Positions 13,047 to 20,778 of a stretch of 23,134 nt of DNA are shown piece after piece. Positions within the stretch are counted from its first letter, which is position 1, and each line of letters starts with the position of its first letter. Origin of the DNA: a virus; IMG/VR virus record IMGVR_UViG_3300027851_001169, positions 1-23,134 of that record; one strand, written 5' to 3'. The notes under the pieces are model-generated. The model was not told where the DNA came from, did not search any database, and worked only from the letters and a program-made list of their open reading frames with translations. The translations under genes and the position numbers were made by a program.

Positions 13047-13771
13047 GCCGCGGGGGACCAAACTTTCGCGAAGATGGCAGCCCGCGGCGCAATACGCTGC
13101 TCGACGTGCTGCGCCATATCGCTGGCTATGCCCGCGCCCATGCCGGGCAAACGCCCGATGTGGCCACGATCGCTGCCGACCTTGGTTTGGCAAAAGCCAC
13201 CATCAATCGCGCGCTGAACGTTCTGGAGAAATCCGGCGGGATCGCGCGCGCTTTGCCTTGGCCGGGAGTGCCGAAGATCATCGTTCTTCTGCAGGAGCCG
13301 CGCTTCGCACCAGTGCCCCACGCGCCCTGGTTCGATGTGGACCAAGCCGCGAAAGATGATTGGGGCGGCGCATTGCCTCATCGCAATCCGGCAAAGCCGG
13401 AAGCAATCCCTCACCCGGCACAAGATGAAGCTCCACGCCGCGATCCTGCCACCGGCATGTTACGGGTGCCGGGATACTTCGAACGCGGCCCCGATCCCGA
13501 TCTGGGCACCACCACCCCGCGCTGCTTTGACCGGCCCGATGGCAAGCATTTCTGCATGGCCCATTCCACGCTGGTGGGCAGCAAGGGCGGGCTGATCATC
13601 GTTTCGATGGAGGCGGGAAAAGGCGGTCTGTTCCTCGAACTCTCGCCCGAAGGCGTCCGCCGCCTCTGCACCGATCTGCTGACCGTGGCTGACAAGATCG
13701 AGACCCAGCACGCCGCCACCAGCAACGCCCTGCTGGCGCAAACCCTTGCCCGCAAGGGAGGCACGGCATGA
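13043..13771 (+). CDS. Winged-helix DNA-binding protein
   Basis: The product has 242 residues from a GTG overlapping the previous stop. Residues about 15-70 form a winged HTH (RRNTLLDVLRHIAGYARAH, VATIAADLGLAKATINRALN, then VLEKSGGIARAL), resembling MarR/GntR-type heads and phage replication-associated HTH proteins. The middle is a charged linker rich in Pro and Asp. The C-terminus has GGLIIVSMEAGKGGLFLEL followed by a helical tail. Its place directly before the primase-helicase suggests a role in replication start or early control, but this is inference from position. It overlaps the next small gene as ATGA. Confidence 0.7.
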   Translation: MSRGGPNFREDGSPRRNTLLDVLRHIAGYARAHAGQTPDVATIAADLGLAKATINRALNVLEKSGGIARALPWPGVPKIIVLLQEPRFAPVPHAPWFDVDQAAKDDWGGALPHRNPAKPEAIPHPAQDEAPRRDPATGMLRVPGYFERGPDPDLGTTTPRCFDRPDGKHFCMAHSTLVGSKGGLIIVSMEAGKGGLFLELSPEGVRRLCTDLLTVADKIETQHAATSNALLAQTLARKGGTA

Positions 13772-13902
13772 CCTCGAAAGACCGCACCTCCGCTGTCCTC
13801 GCGGCAGCCTGTCTGTTCTGCGCGGTCATCCTCTCCGCAATCATCATCGCCGCGCTGTGGCGATGGCTGCACCGATCCCCAAGCGCTGTTCCCGTTCCCT
13901 GA
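13768..13902 (+). CDS. 44-residue single-pass membrane protein
   Basis: This is a very small open frame starting at an ATGA overlap with the winged-helix gene. It encodes a charged start (MTSKDRTS), a hydrophobic helix of about 20 residues (AACLFCAVILSAIIIAALW) and a basic then proline-rich tail. The coupling overlap and the clean transmembrane design support a real gene. The function is unknown; small early phage membrane peptides may inhibit host processes or modify the membrane, but nothing here shows that. Confidence 0.5.
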   Translation: MTSKDRTSAVLAAACLFCAVILSAIIIAALWRWLHRSPSAVPVP

Positions 13903-13936
13903 ACGCCCCCGATTTCCCTGAAAGCTTCAAATCAAG

Positions 13937-16666
13937 ATGCGTGATGACATCCGAACAGAGGTGCTGGCCAATATCACCCGCGATTACCGGTTTGCAGAAC
14001 CGCGCGGGGAATGGCTGCAAAAGGGCAAGTGCCCCCAATGCAGCAAGAAGGAGCTGTTCACTTCGTTCAAGAAGCCGTGGGTGCTGCGCTGCAGCCGCGC
14101 CAACCGGTGCGGATGGGAAGGTGAGGTAAAAGACCTCTACCCCGAAATCTTCGACAGCTGGTCAAACCGCCACGAAGCGACCGAGCAGAACCCCAACGCC
14201 GCTGCCGATGCCTATCTCTCCCACGCCCGCGGGCTTGATCTGCGCCTGCTGCGCGGATCCTACAGCCAAGAATCCTATTTCGACCGGGGCAAAAACATCA
14301 ACAGCGCCACCGTGCGCTTCGATCTGCCCGGTGGCAGCTGGTGGGAACGCCTGATCGATCAGCCCGGCCGGTTTGACCGCAAAGCCCGCTTCGCTCCGGG
14401 CAAGAGTTATTCCGGGCAGGTGTGGATCCCGCGCGATGTGAGCGTGGAGCAGCTCGCCACCGCAAAAGAGATCTGGGTTGCAGAAGGCATCTTTGATTCC
14501 AGCGCGCTGTGGCAGGCCTTCACCGGGGCCGAGCTGGACGAAAAGGGCCTGTTCGCCGTCTCGGCCATGTCCTGCAACAACTGGCCGGAAAAGTTCCTCG
14601 ACGCCCTGCGCAAGGCCATCGCCAATGGCCCCACCCCCACGGACCAGCCCAAGCTGATCTTCGCTTTCGATGTGGGCAAGGCTGGCACCGATTACACCCG
14701 CAAATTCGTGAAGCGCGCGCGCGATGAAGGCTGGGAAGCCAGTGCCGCCCAGCCCCGGCCCGAGGGTGAGGACGACAAGCTCGACTGGAACAACCTGCTG
14801 GTCCGCGAACGGCTGACCGAAAAGCACCTGGCCGAATATCGCGCAAATGGCGAAGTGCTGGTTGCCGCCGATGCCTTCGAAAAGGCTTTCAAGCTGTGGC
14901 AGCAAAAGGGCGGCAACCAAAGCCAGTTCCCCTTCATCTTCAATTCCGAAACCTACTGGGCAGAATTCAGCCCGCGCAAGATCGACGAACACGTCAAGGA
15001 ACTTCAGGGCAACCCGGCCTACGAGGGCAAAGACCCCAAAGAGGTTCGGCAGGAAGCCGCTGAACAGGCGGGCGTGATCAAGCGGATCTGCAGCGCCAGT
15101 TTCCGAACCCTCTATTTTCAGCGCAACCCAGCAACAGAGGAAAGCCACTACTACATCCGCGTCGATTTCCCGACAGATCGAGGCGCGGTGAAGGCCCCGT
15201 TCTCCGGCGGCGCACTTTCGGCCTCGGCCGAATTCAAGAAGCGCATGATCTCGGTCGCGCCCGGTGCGTTGTGGCTAGGCAGTGGAGAACAGCTCGACCG
15301 GATCGTGGGCACCCAAACCCGCAAGATCAAGACGGTCGAGACGCTGGAATTCACCGGCTACGATCGCAAGCGCGAGGTTTACGTGCTGGGCGATTTCGCC
15401 GTGCGACGGGGCCGCGTCTTCCGCCTGAACGATGAAGACTTCTTCGATTTCGGCGATTGCGCGCTGAAGCTGGCCACCACCGAACGCCTGCTCGAAATCG
15501 AATATGATGCGGAAAAAGCACCGGTGAGCTGGTTCCCGGTGCTGATCGATGCCTTCGGCATGAACGGCCTGATCACTACCGCCTACTGGATCATGTCGCT
15601 GTTTGCCGAACAGATCCGGCACCGCACCAAAAGCCTCGCCTTCCTTGAAATGTCGGGCCTGCCCGGCACCGGCAAATCCACCGTGCTGGAATTCCTCTGG
15701 AAAACGGCAGGCCGCGAAAATTACGAAGGCTTCGATCCCACCAAGGGCACCACCGCCGCGATCGCGCGCAACTTGGGCAAGGTTTCAAACCTGCCGGTGG
15801 TGCTGATCGAGGGGGACCGCAACGAAGCCGCCCACCATTCCAAGAAGTTCGAATGGGAGGAGCTGAAGAGCCTCTACAACGGCCGCGCCACGCGCAGCCG
15901 AGGCGTGAAGAACGGCGGCATGGAAACCTTCGAACCGCTGTTCCGCGGATCGATCATCATCGCCCAGAATGATGCCGTCGCCGCCTCGCCGGCGGTGCTC
16001 GAACGCATCATGTCGTTGCACTTCGATAAATCGGCCTTTTCGGATTCCACCCGCGCCGCCGCTGAAAAGCTGGAGCGATGGCCGGTCGAGGAGCTTTCCG
16101 GCTTCATCCTCCACGCGCTGCGCCATGAAGAGCAGTTCATGAAGGTGTGGGCCGATGCCTATGCCCGGTACCAGACAGAGCTGCAGACCGCATCGGGCGT
16201 GAACAACATCCGCCTGCTGCGCAACCACGCCCAGCTTGCCGCCGCCCTCACCGCCATGCGCGGGCTGCTGCCGATCAGCGATGGCCTGCACAGCGCTGGG
16301 CTGAAGTTCGTGGCCGATATGACCGCCGCCCGCCAGCGCGTGGTTTCTAGCGAACACCCGGTGGTCGAAAAGTTCTGGCAGATCTTCGATTACCTCGTCG
16401 AGATCGAGACCGACAGCCAGCGCGAAGAACGCCCGCTCAACAACCACCGCAAAGCGGACGAATTCATCGCGGTCAGCCTCCCCCAGTTCTTCGAACGCTG
16501 CCGCGCGCACGGCCAGATCCCGCCGACAGAGGACGATCTGCGCCGCCAGCTCAAAACGTCAAAAGGCCGCAAATTCGTGGCCTGCAAGCCGGTCAACGCG
16601 CCGGGTGGAAAGCATTTCTACTGCTGGGTCTTCACCCGCCCCCTCTCCGAATCCTCGATCATCTGA
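13937..16666 (+). CDS. Bifunctional DNA primase-helicase
   Basis: This is the main replication protein, with 909 residues. An N-terminal zinc finger (C32-X2-C35-X16-C52-X5-C58) is followed by a TOPRIM-like primase core, with WVAEG around 180-184 and LIFAFD at 240-245. The C-terminal half is an ATPase with Walker A GLPGTGKST (574-582) and Walker B-like VVLIEGD (621-627), then GSIIIAQNDAVAASPAVLERIM. The domain order fits phage primase-helicases such as T7 gp4 and P4 alpha in general plan. It replaces the rolling-circle gpA expected of P2, so replication is probably theta-type. TCAAG gives only a weak ribosome site. Confidence 0.88.
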   Translation: MRDDIRTEVLANITRDYRFAEPRGEWLQKGKCPQCSKKELFTSFKKPWVLRCSRANRCGWEGEVKDLYPEIFDSWSNRHEATEQNPNAAADAYLSHARGLDLRLLRGSYSQESYFDRGKNINSATVRFDLPGGSWWERLIDQPGRFDRKARFAPGKSYSGQVWIPRDVSVEQLATAKEIWVAEGIFDSSALWQAFTGAELDEKGLFAVSAMSCNNWPEKFLDALRKAIANGPTPTDQPKLIFAFDVGKAGTDYTRKFVKRARDEGWEASAAQPRPEGEDDKLDWNNLLVRERLTEKHLAEYRANGEVLVAADAFEKAFKLWQQKGGNQSQFPFIFNSETYWAEFSPRKIDEHVKELQGNPAYEGKDPKEVRQEAAEQAGVIKRICSASFRTLYFQRNPATEESHYYIRVDFPTDRGAVKAPFSGGALSASAEFKKRMISVAPGALWLGSGEQLDRIVGTQTRKIKTVETLEFTGYDRKREVYVLGDFAVRRGRVFRLNDEDFFDFGDCALKLATTERLLEIEYDAEKAPVSWFPVLIDAFGMNGLITTAYWIMSLFAEQIRHRTKSLAFLEMSGLPGTGKSTVLEFLWKTAGRENYEGFDPTKGTTAAIARNLGKVSNLPVVLIEGDRNEAAHHSKKFEWEELKSLYNGRATRSRGVKNGGMETFEPLFRGSIIIAQNDAVAASPAVLERIMSLHFDKSAFSDSTRAAAEKLERWPVEELSGFILHALRHEEQFMKVWADAYARYQTELQTASGVNNIRLLRNHAQLAAALTAMRGLLPISDGLHSAGLKFVADMTAARQRVVSSEHPVVEKFWQIFDYLVEIETDSQREERPLNNHRKADEFIAVSLPQFFERCRAHGQIPPTEDDLRRQLKTSKGRKFVACKPVNAPGGKHFYCWVFTRPLSESSII

Positions 16667-16677
16667 AAGGCACCGCA

Positions 16678-17001
16678 ATGAAGCACAAACCTGCCTCTCT
16701 CCCAACCGTCGCCAGCTTCGAATGCTCTTGCGGCACCATCCACAACAGCCGCGATGGCAACATCCCGGTGGGCTGGTCGCAGCGCGCCGGATCGGTGTTC
16801 TGCGCCGATTGCACCCGCACCGGCATTGCATCCCGCCAGATCGCCACCCGCCCCATCCATGCCGACAAGCTGCGCCTGCGCGGCGAGGTTGAGGAACTGC
16901 TGCGCCAGGGCGTGGCCCTGATGCCCCCCGGATCAATCAAGCGCGTGCAGTGGACCGATAAGGTCAACGCCCTGCTCGCCCAGCAGCAAAGGGCCGCGTG
17001 A
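16678..17001 (+). CDS. Small zinc-ribbon-like protein of unknown function
   Basis: The product has 107 residues. Two cysteine pairs, FECSCGT (residues about 15-20) and FCADCTR (about 42-47), could hold one zinc. A helical region follows with ADKLRLRGEVEELLRQGVAL and ends in QQQRAA. The TGAAAGG ribosome site is 7 bases ahead of the ATG and is very like that at 17867. It lies just after the primase-helicase and overlaps the next gene by one base. I do not recognise a named family. Confidence 0.65.
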   Translation: MKHKPASLPTVASFECSCGTIHNSRDGNIPVGWSQRAGSVFCADCTRTGIASRQIATRPIHADKLRLRGEVEELLRQGVALMPPGSIKRVQWTDKVNALLAQQQRAA

Positions 17002-17507
17002 TGCTCCTGCCCAACGGAGACATCCTGATCGCAGGCGATCCCGCCGCGCTGGAGACATGGCCAGACTGGCCGCTCTATGCGTGGGATTACGATGCATTCC
17101 TCGATCAGGCGAAAACCGCCCTGCAGCGCCGCCGCGATGGCTACCCGAAGCTGATCGAAAAAGGCGCGATGAACGCAGACGACGCTGCCGAGGATATCGC
17201 CGCGTGGGAACTGATCGCCGCCGAATGGCAATGGGTGGTTGATGGCACCGGCCAGCTACCCCCGCCCGCCTCGCTCGATCAGCGCCTTGCCGCCATAGAT
17301 CTGGCGCTGGAGCGCGTCGGCACCGAACTGCGCCGGGGCAACCGCCCGCATGACGTGTTCCGGCAGGCCCACCTTCTGCAGGCCATGCGCTGGCAGATGG
17401 AGCGCGTGCATGAAGGTGCCCCCGCCGTCCACCACTACGCCCGCCTGAACCGCGATATCCGCGCCCACATGGCTGCAGAAGCGGCTGCGCGACGGGAGGC
17501 CGCTTGA
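17001..17507 (+). CDS. Conserved-looking phage protein of unknown function
   Basis: The product has 168 residues from the ATG at 17001; a GTG immediately before is the alternative and would give a GTGA overlap. It begins LLPNGDILIAGDPAALETWP and continues with acidic/aromatic helices (WPLYAWDYDAFLDQAKTAL, AAEDIAAWELIAAEWQWV). The C-terminal half is helical and basic (LERVGTELRRGNRPHDVF, then HMAAEAAARREAA). There is no catalytic motif I can name. It is joined to its neighbours by stop-start overlaps, so it belongs to the early operon. Confidence 0.6.
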   Translation: MLLPNGDILIAGDPAALETWPDWPLYAWDYDAFLDQAKTALQRRRDGYPKLIEKGAMNADDAAEDIAAWELIAAEWQWVVDGTGQLPPPASLDQRLAAIDLALERVGTELRRGNRPHDVFRQAHLLQAMRWQMERVHEGAPAVHHYARLNRDIRAHMAAEAAARREAA

Positions 17508-17593
17508 TGCCCGCGCCCCTCACCCTCGCCCTTCGCCTCACCGCCGCCGCCCTTCTCGGCTGCCTTCTGGGATGGATCAGCAATGCTTCATGA
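17507..17593 (+). CDS. Tiny 28-residue hydrophobic peptide
   Basis: The reading frame starts at a TGATG overlap with the preceding stop and encodes MPAPLTLALRLTAAALLGCL followed by LGWISNAS. It reads as one short membrane helix or a signal-like sequence. LLGC could pass for a lipobox, but too little follows to make a mature protein. The downstream gene begins inside it in another frame. It may be a real peptide or merely a coupling frame, so confidence is low. Confidence 0.35.
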   Translation: MPAPLTLALRLTAAALLGCLLGWISNAS

Positions 17594-17840
17594 TCGTCGC
17601 CAAGATCGGCGCCAAGATCGTCGAACGCGCAGCGAACGCCTGCGCACCCACCGCCGCGAAATGGAAGTGGCCCATGCCCAAGGCTGCACCCTGCTCGAAG
17701 CGCGCCAGCGCATCGCCCAGGCCGAAGCCGACCGCCGCTGGCAATCCACCGAAGCCCGCCTCGCTGCCCGCCAACGCGCCCGCGCAATGGCCCGCGATCC
17801 CGAACCCACCGAGCCGCCCCGATGGATGCTCGCCGACTGA
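17583..17840 (+). CDS. Small basic helical protein
   Basis: The product has 85 residues and is highly charged: MLHDRRQDRRQDRRTRSERL, then THRREMEVAHAQGCTLLEA and RQRIAQAEADRRWQ, ending PPRWMLAD. An Arg-rich N-terminus with a DRRQ repeat leads into a predicted helix, suggesting nucleic-acid contact. Codon use (GAA, GCC, CGC) supports this frame over the alternative frame at 17572. It overlaps the tiny peptide gene by 11 bases out of frame. The family is unknown. Confidence 0.6.
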   Translation: MLHDRRQDRRQDRRTRSERLRTHRREMEVAHAQGCTLLEARQRIAQAEADRRWQSTEARLAARQRARAMARDPEPTEPPRWMLAD

Positions 17841-17866
17841 ACCCCACCGTCCGAAAGGCCCCGCAA

Positions 17867-18133
17867 ATGCCTCCCAAAGTTCCAGAATCGTTGATCGGCC
17901 CTGCCCTCGCAACGGCCCCAAAGAAGCTGCGTGATCGCGCCCCCGGCAAAGCCAAGCGCTTCCGCGCGCTGGCCGTCCGCTACGCCATCCTCGCCGATTA
18001 TGTGCTGGGCGAAAAGGTCGAAGCCATCGCCCACGCCCACGGCGTCACCGGACGTATGGTCAATTACTACGCCGCCGCCGAAGGCCTCCAACGCGCCCAA
18101 GGCCGCCCCCGCCAGTCGGGAGCCGTGGCATGA
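17867..18133 (+). CDS. Small helix-turn-helix protein
   Basis: The product has 88 residues. The start at 17867 is chosen for its AAAGG site 8 bases upstream; an in-frame ATG at 17822 would overlap the previous gene. The central part, FRALAVRYAILADYVLGEKV then EAIAHAHGVTGRMVNYYAAAEGL, is a plain HTH of the kind seen in transposase heads and phage regulators. The tail is basic (RAQGRPRQ). It overlaps the next gene as ATGA. The role is probably regulatory, but the target is unknown. Confidence 0.65.
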   Translation: MPPKVPESLIGPALATAPKKLRDRAPGKAKRFRALAVRYAILADYVLGEKVEAIAHAHGVTGRMVNYYAAAEGLQRAQGRPRQSGAVA

Positions 18134-18684
18134 GCAAGGTTTTCATCACGACCTATGAGGTAATCGGCGCACACGAAATCGCAGATGCGCACTACTCCAC
18201 CATCGATGCCATCCGCAAAACACACTGGCGGTTCGTCGAAGAGGTTGGCGGAACTGGATACCAGCCTGGGCGCGGCCAAGGCGTTATAGGTGTGTTGTTC
18301 GATCAGCTACCCGCTGGATGGCGGCAGATCGGTTCCGACAAAAGCAAGGTCAAGGCGGTGCCGCACAAGGGCAGCAAGGCAGGCCGTACCCTTTCTGAAA
18401 TGATGCAGGCGCTGCCCCTGCCGCCATCGCCAGAATCCCTCGCGGCCAGCTATGGATACAACCCGAGCGAATTCCCGATTGAGGGCACGTCGATCTATTT
18501 CGCTACTGCGCTGCGTCTGACTTTCCCCACCAAACGCACATTCCTTCGCATCCCGCGCACCGCCTCTGACGGCTTCGAACCCAATGAGGCCCACCTGCGC
18601 GCTCTGCCCGAGAACGAGTTCATGGCCGCAATAGAGGCCCACAACGCCGAGGCCAAGCGCCAGCGCGAAGGCGGTGCCGCATGA
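18130..18684 (+). CDS. Phage protein of unknown function
   Basis: The product has 184 residues and I do not recognise it. It opens with SKVFITTYEVIGAHEIADAH and has an aromatic/glycine stretch (VEEVGGTGYQPGRGQGVIGV). Later come AASYGYNPSEFPIEGTSIYF and a charged C-terminal helix (NEFMAAIEAHNAEAKRQREG). There is no signal, membrane segment or known catalytic motif. Codon use is slightly less uniform than in its neighbours. It is coupled by four-base overlaps on both sides. Confidence 0.6.
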   Translation: MSKVFITTYEVIGAHEIADAHYSTIDAIRKTHWRFVEEVGGTGYQPGRGQGVIGVLFDQLPAGWRQIGSDKSKVKAVPHKGSKAGRTLSEMMQALPLPPSPESLAASYGYNPSEFPIEGTSIYFATALRLTFPTKRTFLRIPRTASDGFEPNEAHLRALPENEFMAAIEAHNAEAKRQREGGAA

Positions 18685-18932
18685 CCGCGAAACGCATGAC
18701 CGCACTGGAAAAGATCAAGCTTCAGGAAAGCCAGATCACCCACCTGACCAACCGGTGCGAAAAACTCTCGGATAAGGCCAAACGGCAGGAAAAGGACATC
18801 GCCACGCTGAACCAGCGGTGCGACGTGGCCGAACGCCAAGCCCGATCTCTCACAATCGAACTGAAAGCCGCGCGCCGCAAGATCGCCGAGCTGCAGTCGC
18901 TTGCACCTCAACCCAAGGGAGCCACAGCATGA
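18681..18932 (+). CDS. Small coiled-coil protein
   Basis: The product has 83 residues and is almost wholly a predicted coiled coil: KIKLQESQITHLTNRCEKLS, then KAKRQEKDIATLNQRCDVAE and RQARSLTIELKAARRKIAEL. Hydrophobic residues recur at heptad spacing, and two Cys sit in equivalent places (NRC and QRC) about 24 residues apart, hinting at an internal duplication. The start overlaps the preceding stop; a second ATG at 18693 is also possible. It may be a dimerising accessory protein of unknown role. Confidence 0.6.
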   Translation: MTAKRMTALEKIKLQESQITHLTNRCEKLSDKAKRQEKDIATLNQRCDVAERQARSLTIELKAARRKIAELQSLAPQPKGATA

Positions 18933-19591
18933 CCACCAAAGGCATCATCTTTTCCGCCCCAATGGTCCGCGCGCTCTACGAAGGCCGCAAGACCAAAACC
19001 CGCCGCCTGATCAATCCGCAACCGCAACTGTTCGAAACAGACGAAGGACTATGCGATGTGGGCCTGTTCCTTGATGGGGAGGGTCGCAATCGCATCACAA
19101 CGGGCCGCGTGATCACCACGCAATCTGTGCCCTACTGTCCCGGTGATCGCCTGTACGTCCGCGAAAGCGCCGCCATCGCCAGCAACTTCACCGATGTTTT
19201 CGAAGTCCGCTATGCAGCGCATGAACGCGCCAGCCACACCGAATTTGTCGAACATATCCCGGTGGCAAAAATCGGCACGCCCCCGGCGAAATGGGCCAAA
19301 GCCACGTGGCCCAAATATCGCCCCTCCATCCACATGCCGCGCGCATGGTCCCGCCTCTGGCTCGATCTCACCGAAGTCCGCATCGAACGCCTGCAGGATA
19401 TCAGCGAAGCCGATGCCGAAGCTGAAGGATACCCCGGCAAGACTGGGTGCGAACTGTGCCCCAGCGAATGGTATGCAGGCCTGTGGAACACGCTCCACAC
19501 CGATGAAGGCACGCGCTGGGGCGACAACCCTTGGGTGATCGCGCTGACTGCCGCTGTCCATCACGGCAACGTGGATGGAGAGCAGGCATGA
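18929..19591 (+). CDS. ASCH-domain-like phage protein
   Basis: The product has 220 residues. The pattern IIFSAPMVRALYEGRKTKTRR at the start, PYCPGDRLYVRES near residue 70, MPRAWSRLWLDLTEVRIERL then QDISEADAEAEG, and a closing DNPWVIALT is the standard layout of phage ASCH-type proteins. ASCH domains are PUA-like folds thought to bind RNA; what this phage branch does is not established. An inserted Cys pair (CELC) lies about 50 residues from the end. The ATGA overlap with the coiled-coil gene fixes the start. Confidence 0.8.
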   Translation: MTTKGIIFSAPMVRALYEGRKTKTRRLINPQPQLFETDEGLCDVGLFLDGEGRNRITTGRVITTQSVPYCPGDRLYVRESAAIASNFTDVFEVRYAAHERASHTEFVEHIPVAKIGTPPAKWAKATWPKYRPSIHMPRAWSRLWLDLTEVRIERLQDISEADAEAEGYPGKTGCELCPSEWYAGLWNTLHTDEGTRWGDNPWVIALTAAVHHGNVDGEQA

Positions 19592-19809
19592 CCCAGCCCA
19601 TCTGCCAATCCTGCGGCAAATCTTTCCCAATTCACTTGCTCGACGGAAAGCCGGAGCGCCTGCGCCACGGCCACCAATTCGACCAGCTCGCCGAGCTTTC
19701 CAAGGCAGGCGACACAGGAGAGCAGTTCGAATGGCTTGAAGGGCCGTGCTGTTACGGTCCCGGATACAATGCTGAAAGCACCCTCTTCGAAAGAGGAGCG
19801 CAGGCATGA
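19588..19809 (+). CDS. Small cysteine-containing protein, possible zinc ribbon
   Basis: The product has 73 residues. It begins MTQPICQSCGKSFPIHLLDG, with a CX2C knuckle at residues 6-9, and has a CC pair later (EGPCCYGPGYN). Together these could bind zinc, though the second pair is unusual. It overlaps genes on both sides as ATGA. The function is unknown; it is one of several early small proteins in the operon. Confidence 0.55.
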   Translation: MTQPICQSCGKSFPIHLLDGKPERLRHGHQFDQLAELSKAGDTGEQFEWLEGPCCYGPGYNAESTLFERGAQA

Positions 19810-19967
19810 CGCACCTCATCCCCCACTTCGAATTCGGCCACCTCTTCGGCTCTCCGATGGTCGGCGAAGGCGAATGTCGCGGCATCTCGCTCTCGATCCA
19901 ATGGCTCGGCCTGATCGTCGACATGAACCTCGGCCGCGTGGCCAAGCGGAAAGGCGGTGCGAAATGA
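19806..19967 (+). CDS. 53-residue small protein
   Basis: This short frame is bounded by ATGA overlaps on both sides. The product reads MTHLIPHFEFGHLFGSPMVG, then EGECRGISLSIQWLGLIVDM and a basic end (RVAKRKGGAK). A modest hydrophobic centre (ISLSIQWLGLIV) is too weak to call a membrane helix with confidence. I know no family. The clean overlaps and preserved operon spacing support coding. Confidence 0.5.
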   Translation: MTHLIPHFEFGHLFGSPMVGEGECRGISLSIQWLGLIVDMNLGRVAKRKGGAK

Positions 19968-20263
19968 TCGTTATCCGCGTCGAACTCTGGTCCGCCGTAA
20001 ACGGCCAGAAAACCGAACTCGCCCGCATGGTGATCGACAACATCGGCGGCACCGACCAGCTCGGTGACTATCGCTGCCGCACGTTGCGAGGCCGCTCCAG
20101 AGAGCAGCTCGACCGCGCCCTGATCAGCGCCTGCACCATTGACACCGGCACCACCCGCGTGGGCCGCGTCACCGCCCACCCCCGCCTGCGCGAACACGTC
20201 TGGAACCTCGTAGCCAAGGCCCTCACCAGCATGGGCTACGGCCTGCCGAAGGGAGGTCAGTGA
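19964..20263 (+). CDS. Phage protein of unknown function
   Basis: The product has 99 residues. It opens with a beta-like run, MIVIRVELWSAVNGQKTELA then RMVIDNIGGTDQLGDYRCRT, and has a helical, basic second half ending VAKALTSMGYGLPKGGQ. Alternating hydrophobic residues suggest a small alpha/beta domain. It is joined to its neighbours by overlaps at 19964 (ATGA) and 20263 (TGATG). There is no function I can name. Confidence 0.6.
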   Translation: MIVIRVELWSAVNGQKTELARMVIDNIGGTDQLGDYRCRTLRGRSREQLDRALISACTIDTGTTRVGRVTAHPRLREHVWNLVAKALTSMGYGLPKGGQ

Positions 20264-20778
20264 TGGGCGCGCCAAAACCCTGCCTCGGCTACCCAAGCCG
20301 CACCGCAGCCATCCGAGCGCTTCAGGCTAAAGGGCTCGACAACGGCACCATCGCCAACCGTATCGGCATCACGTCGAGCTTGGTGACTGCCTTGGCAGGC
20401 AAACCTCAAAAGCCATATCGCAAGCTGACTGATGATCAGATCGCGGATTTGATCGAGCGGCGAGAACGCGGATGGAGTTACAAACGCCTGGCACAGCGCT
20501 GTGGCGTCTCACCGGGCGCGATCCACTATCAATGCCTTAAGCATGGCGCTGTTTCACCCAACCAGCGCCAGCGGCCTGTGCCGACCGAGGCTGGTCAACG
20601 GCAGTTGCGCAACGGGCGCGTGCAGAGACTGTTCACCGTCGACGATGATCGCCAACTGCTCGATCTCGAACGAAGCGGCATGACCTACAAAGCGATCTCT
20701 CGGGAGATAGGCCGCGCTTACACATCGGTGCGCATCCGCTTGATGACCTTGGCCCTGCGCGAGGACATTCCAGCATGA
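20263..20778 (+). CDS. Triple helix-turn-helix DNA-binding protein
   Basis: The product has 171 residues and appears to carry three HTH units in a row. Unit 1 is AAIRALQAKGLDNGTIANRI plus GITSSLVTAL (about 14-43). Unit 2 is LTDDQIADLIERRERGWSYK plus RLAQRCGVSPGAIHYQ (about 53-88). Unit 3 is FTVDDDRQLLDLERSGMTYK plus AISREIGRAYTSVRIRL (about 123-159), which resembles a SANT/Myb or GcrA-type head. Such proteins are likely sequence-specific DNA binders. The start is at ATG 20263, with a GTG directly before as the alternative. It lies just upstream of the methyltransferase block. Confidence 0.7.
   Translation: MGAPKPCLGYPSRTAAIRALQAKGLDNGTIANRIGITSSLVTALAGKPQKPYRKLTDDQIADLIERRERGWSYKRLAQRCGVSPGAIHYQCLKHGAVSPNQRQRPVPTEAGQRQLRNGRVQRLFTVDDDRQLLDLERSGMTYKAISREIGRAYTSVRIRLMTLALREDIPA

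Noticed and set aside
14162-15148. 328-codon minus-strand frame inside the primase-helicase gene
   Set aside because: The opposite strand has clear zinc-finger, TOPRIM and Walker motifs; the antisense frame shows no family features.
17572-17934. Alternative plus-strand frame overlapping 17583-17840
   Set aside because: Proline/lysine-rich product with poor codon use; the 17583 frame has the codon pattern of its neighbours.
16933-17955. 340-codon minus-strand frame opposite several small early genes
   Set aside because: Low-complexity Arg/Gly/Ala sequence, with no start context; the plus-strand genes are chained by stop-start overlaps.
19049-20296. 415-codon minus-strand frame opposite the ASCH-type gene and its neighbours
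   Set aside because: The plus strand holds a recognisable ASCH-type protein, and the minus frame has no motif.
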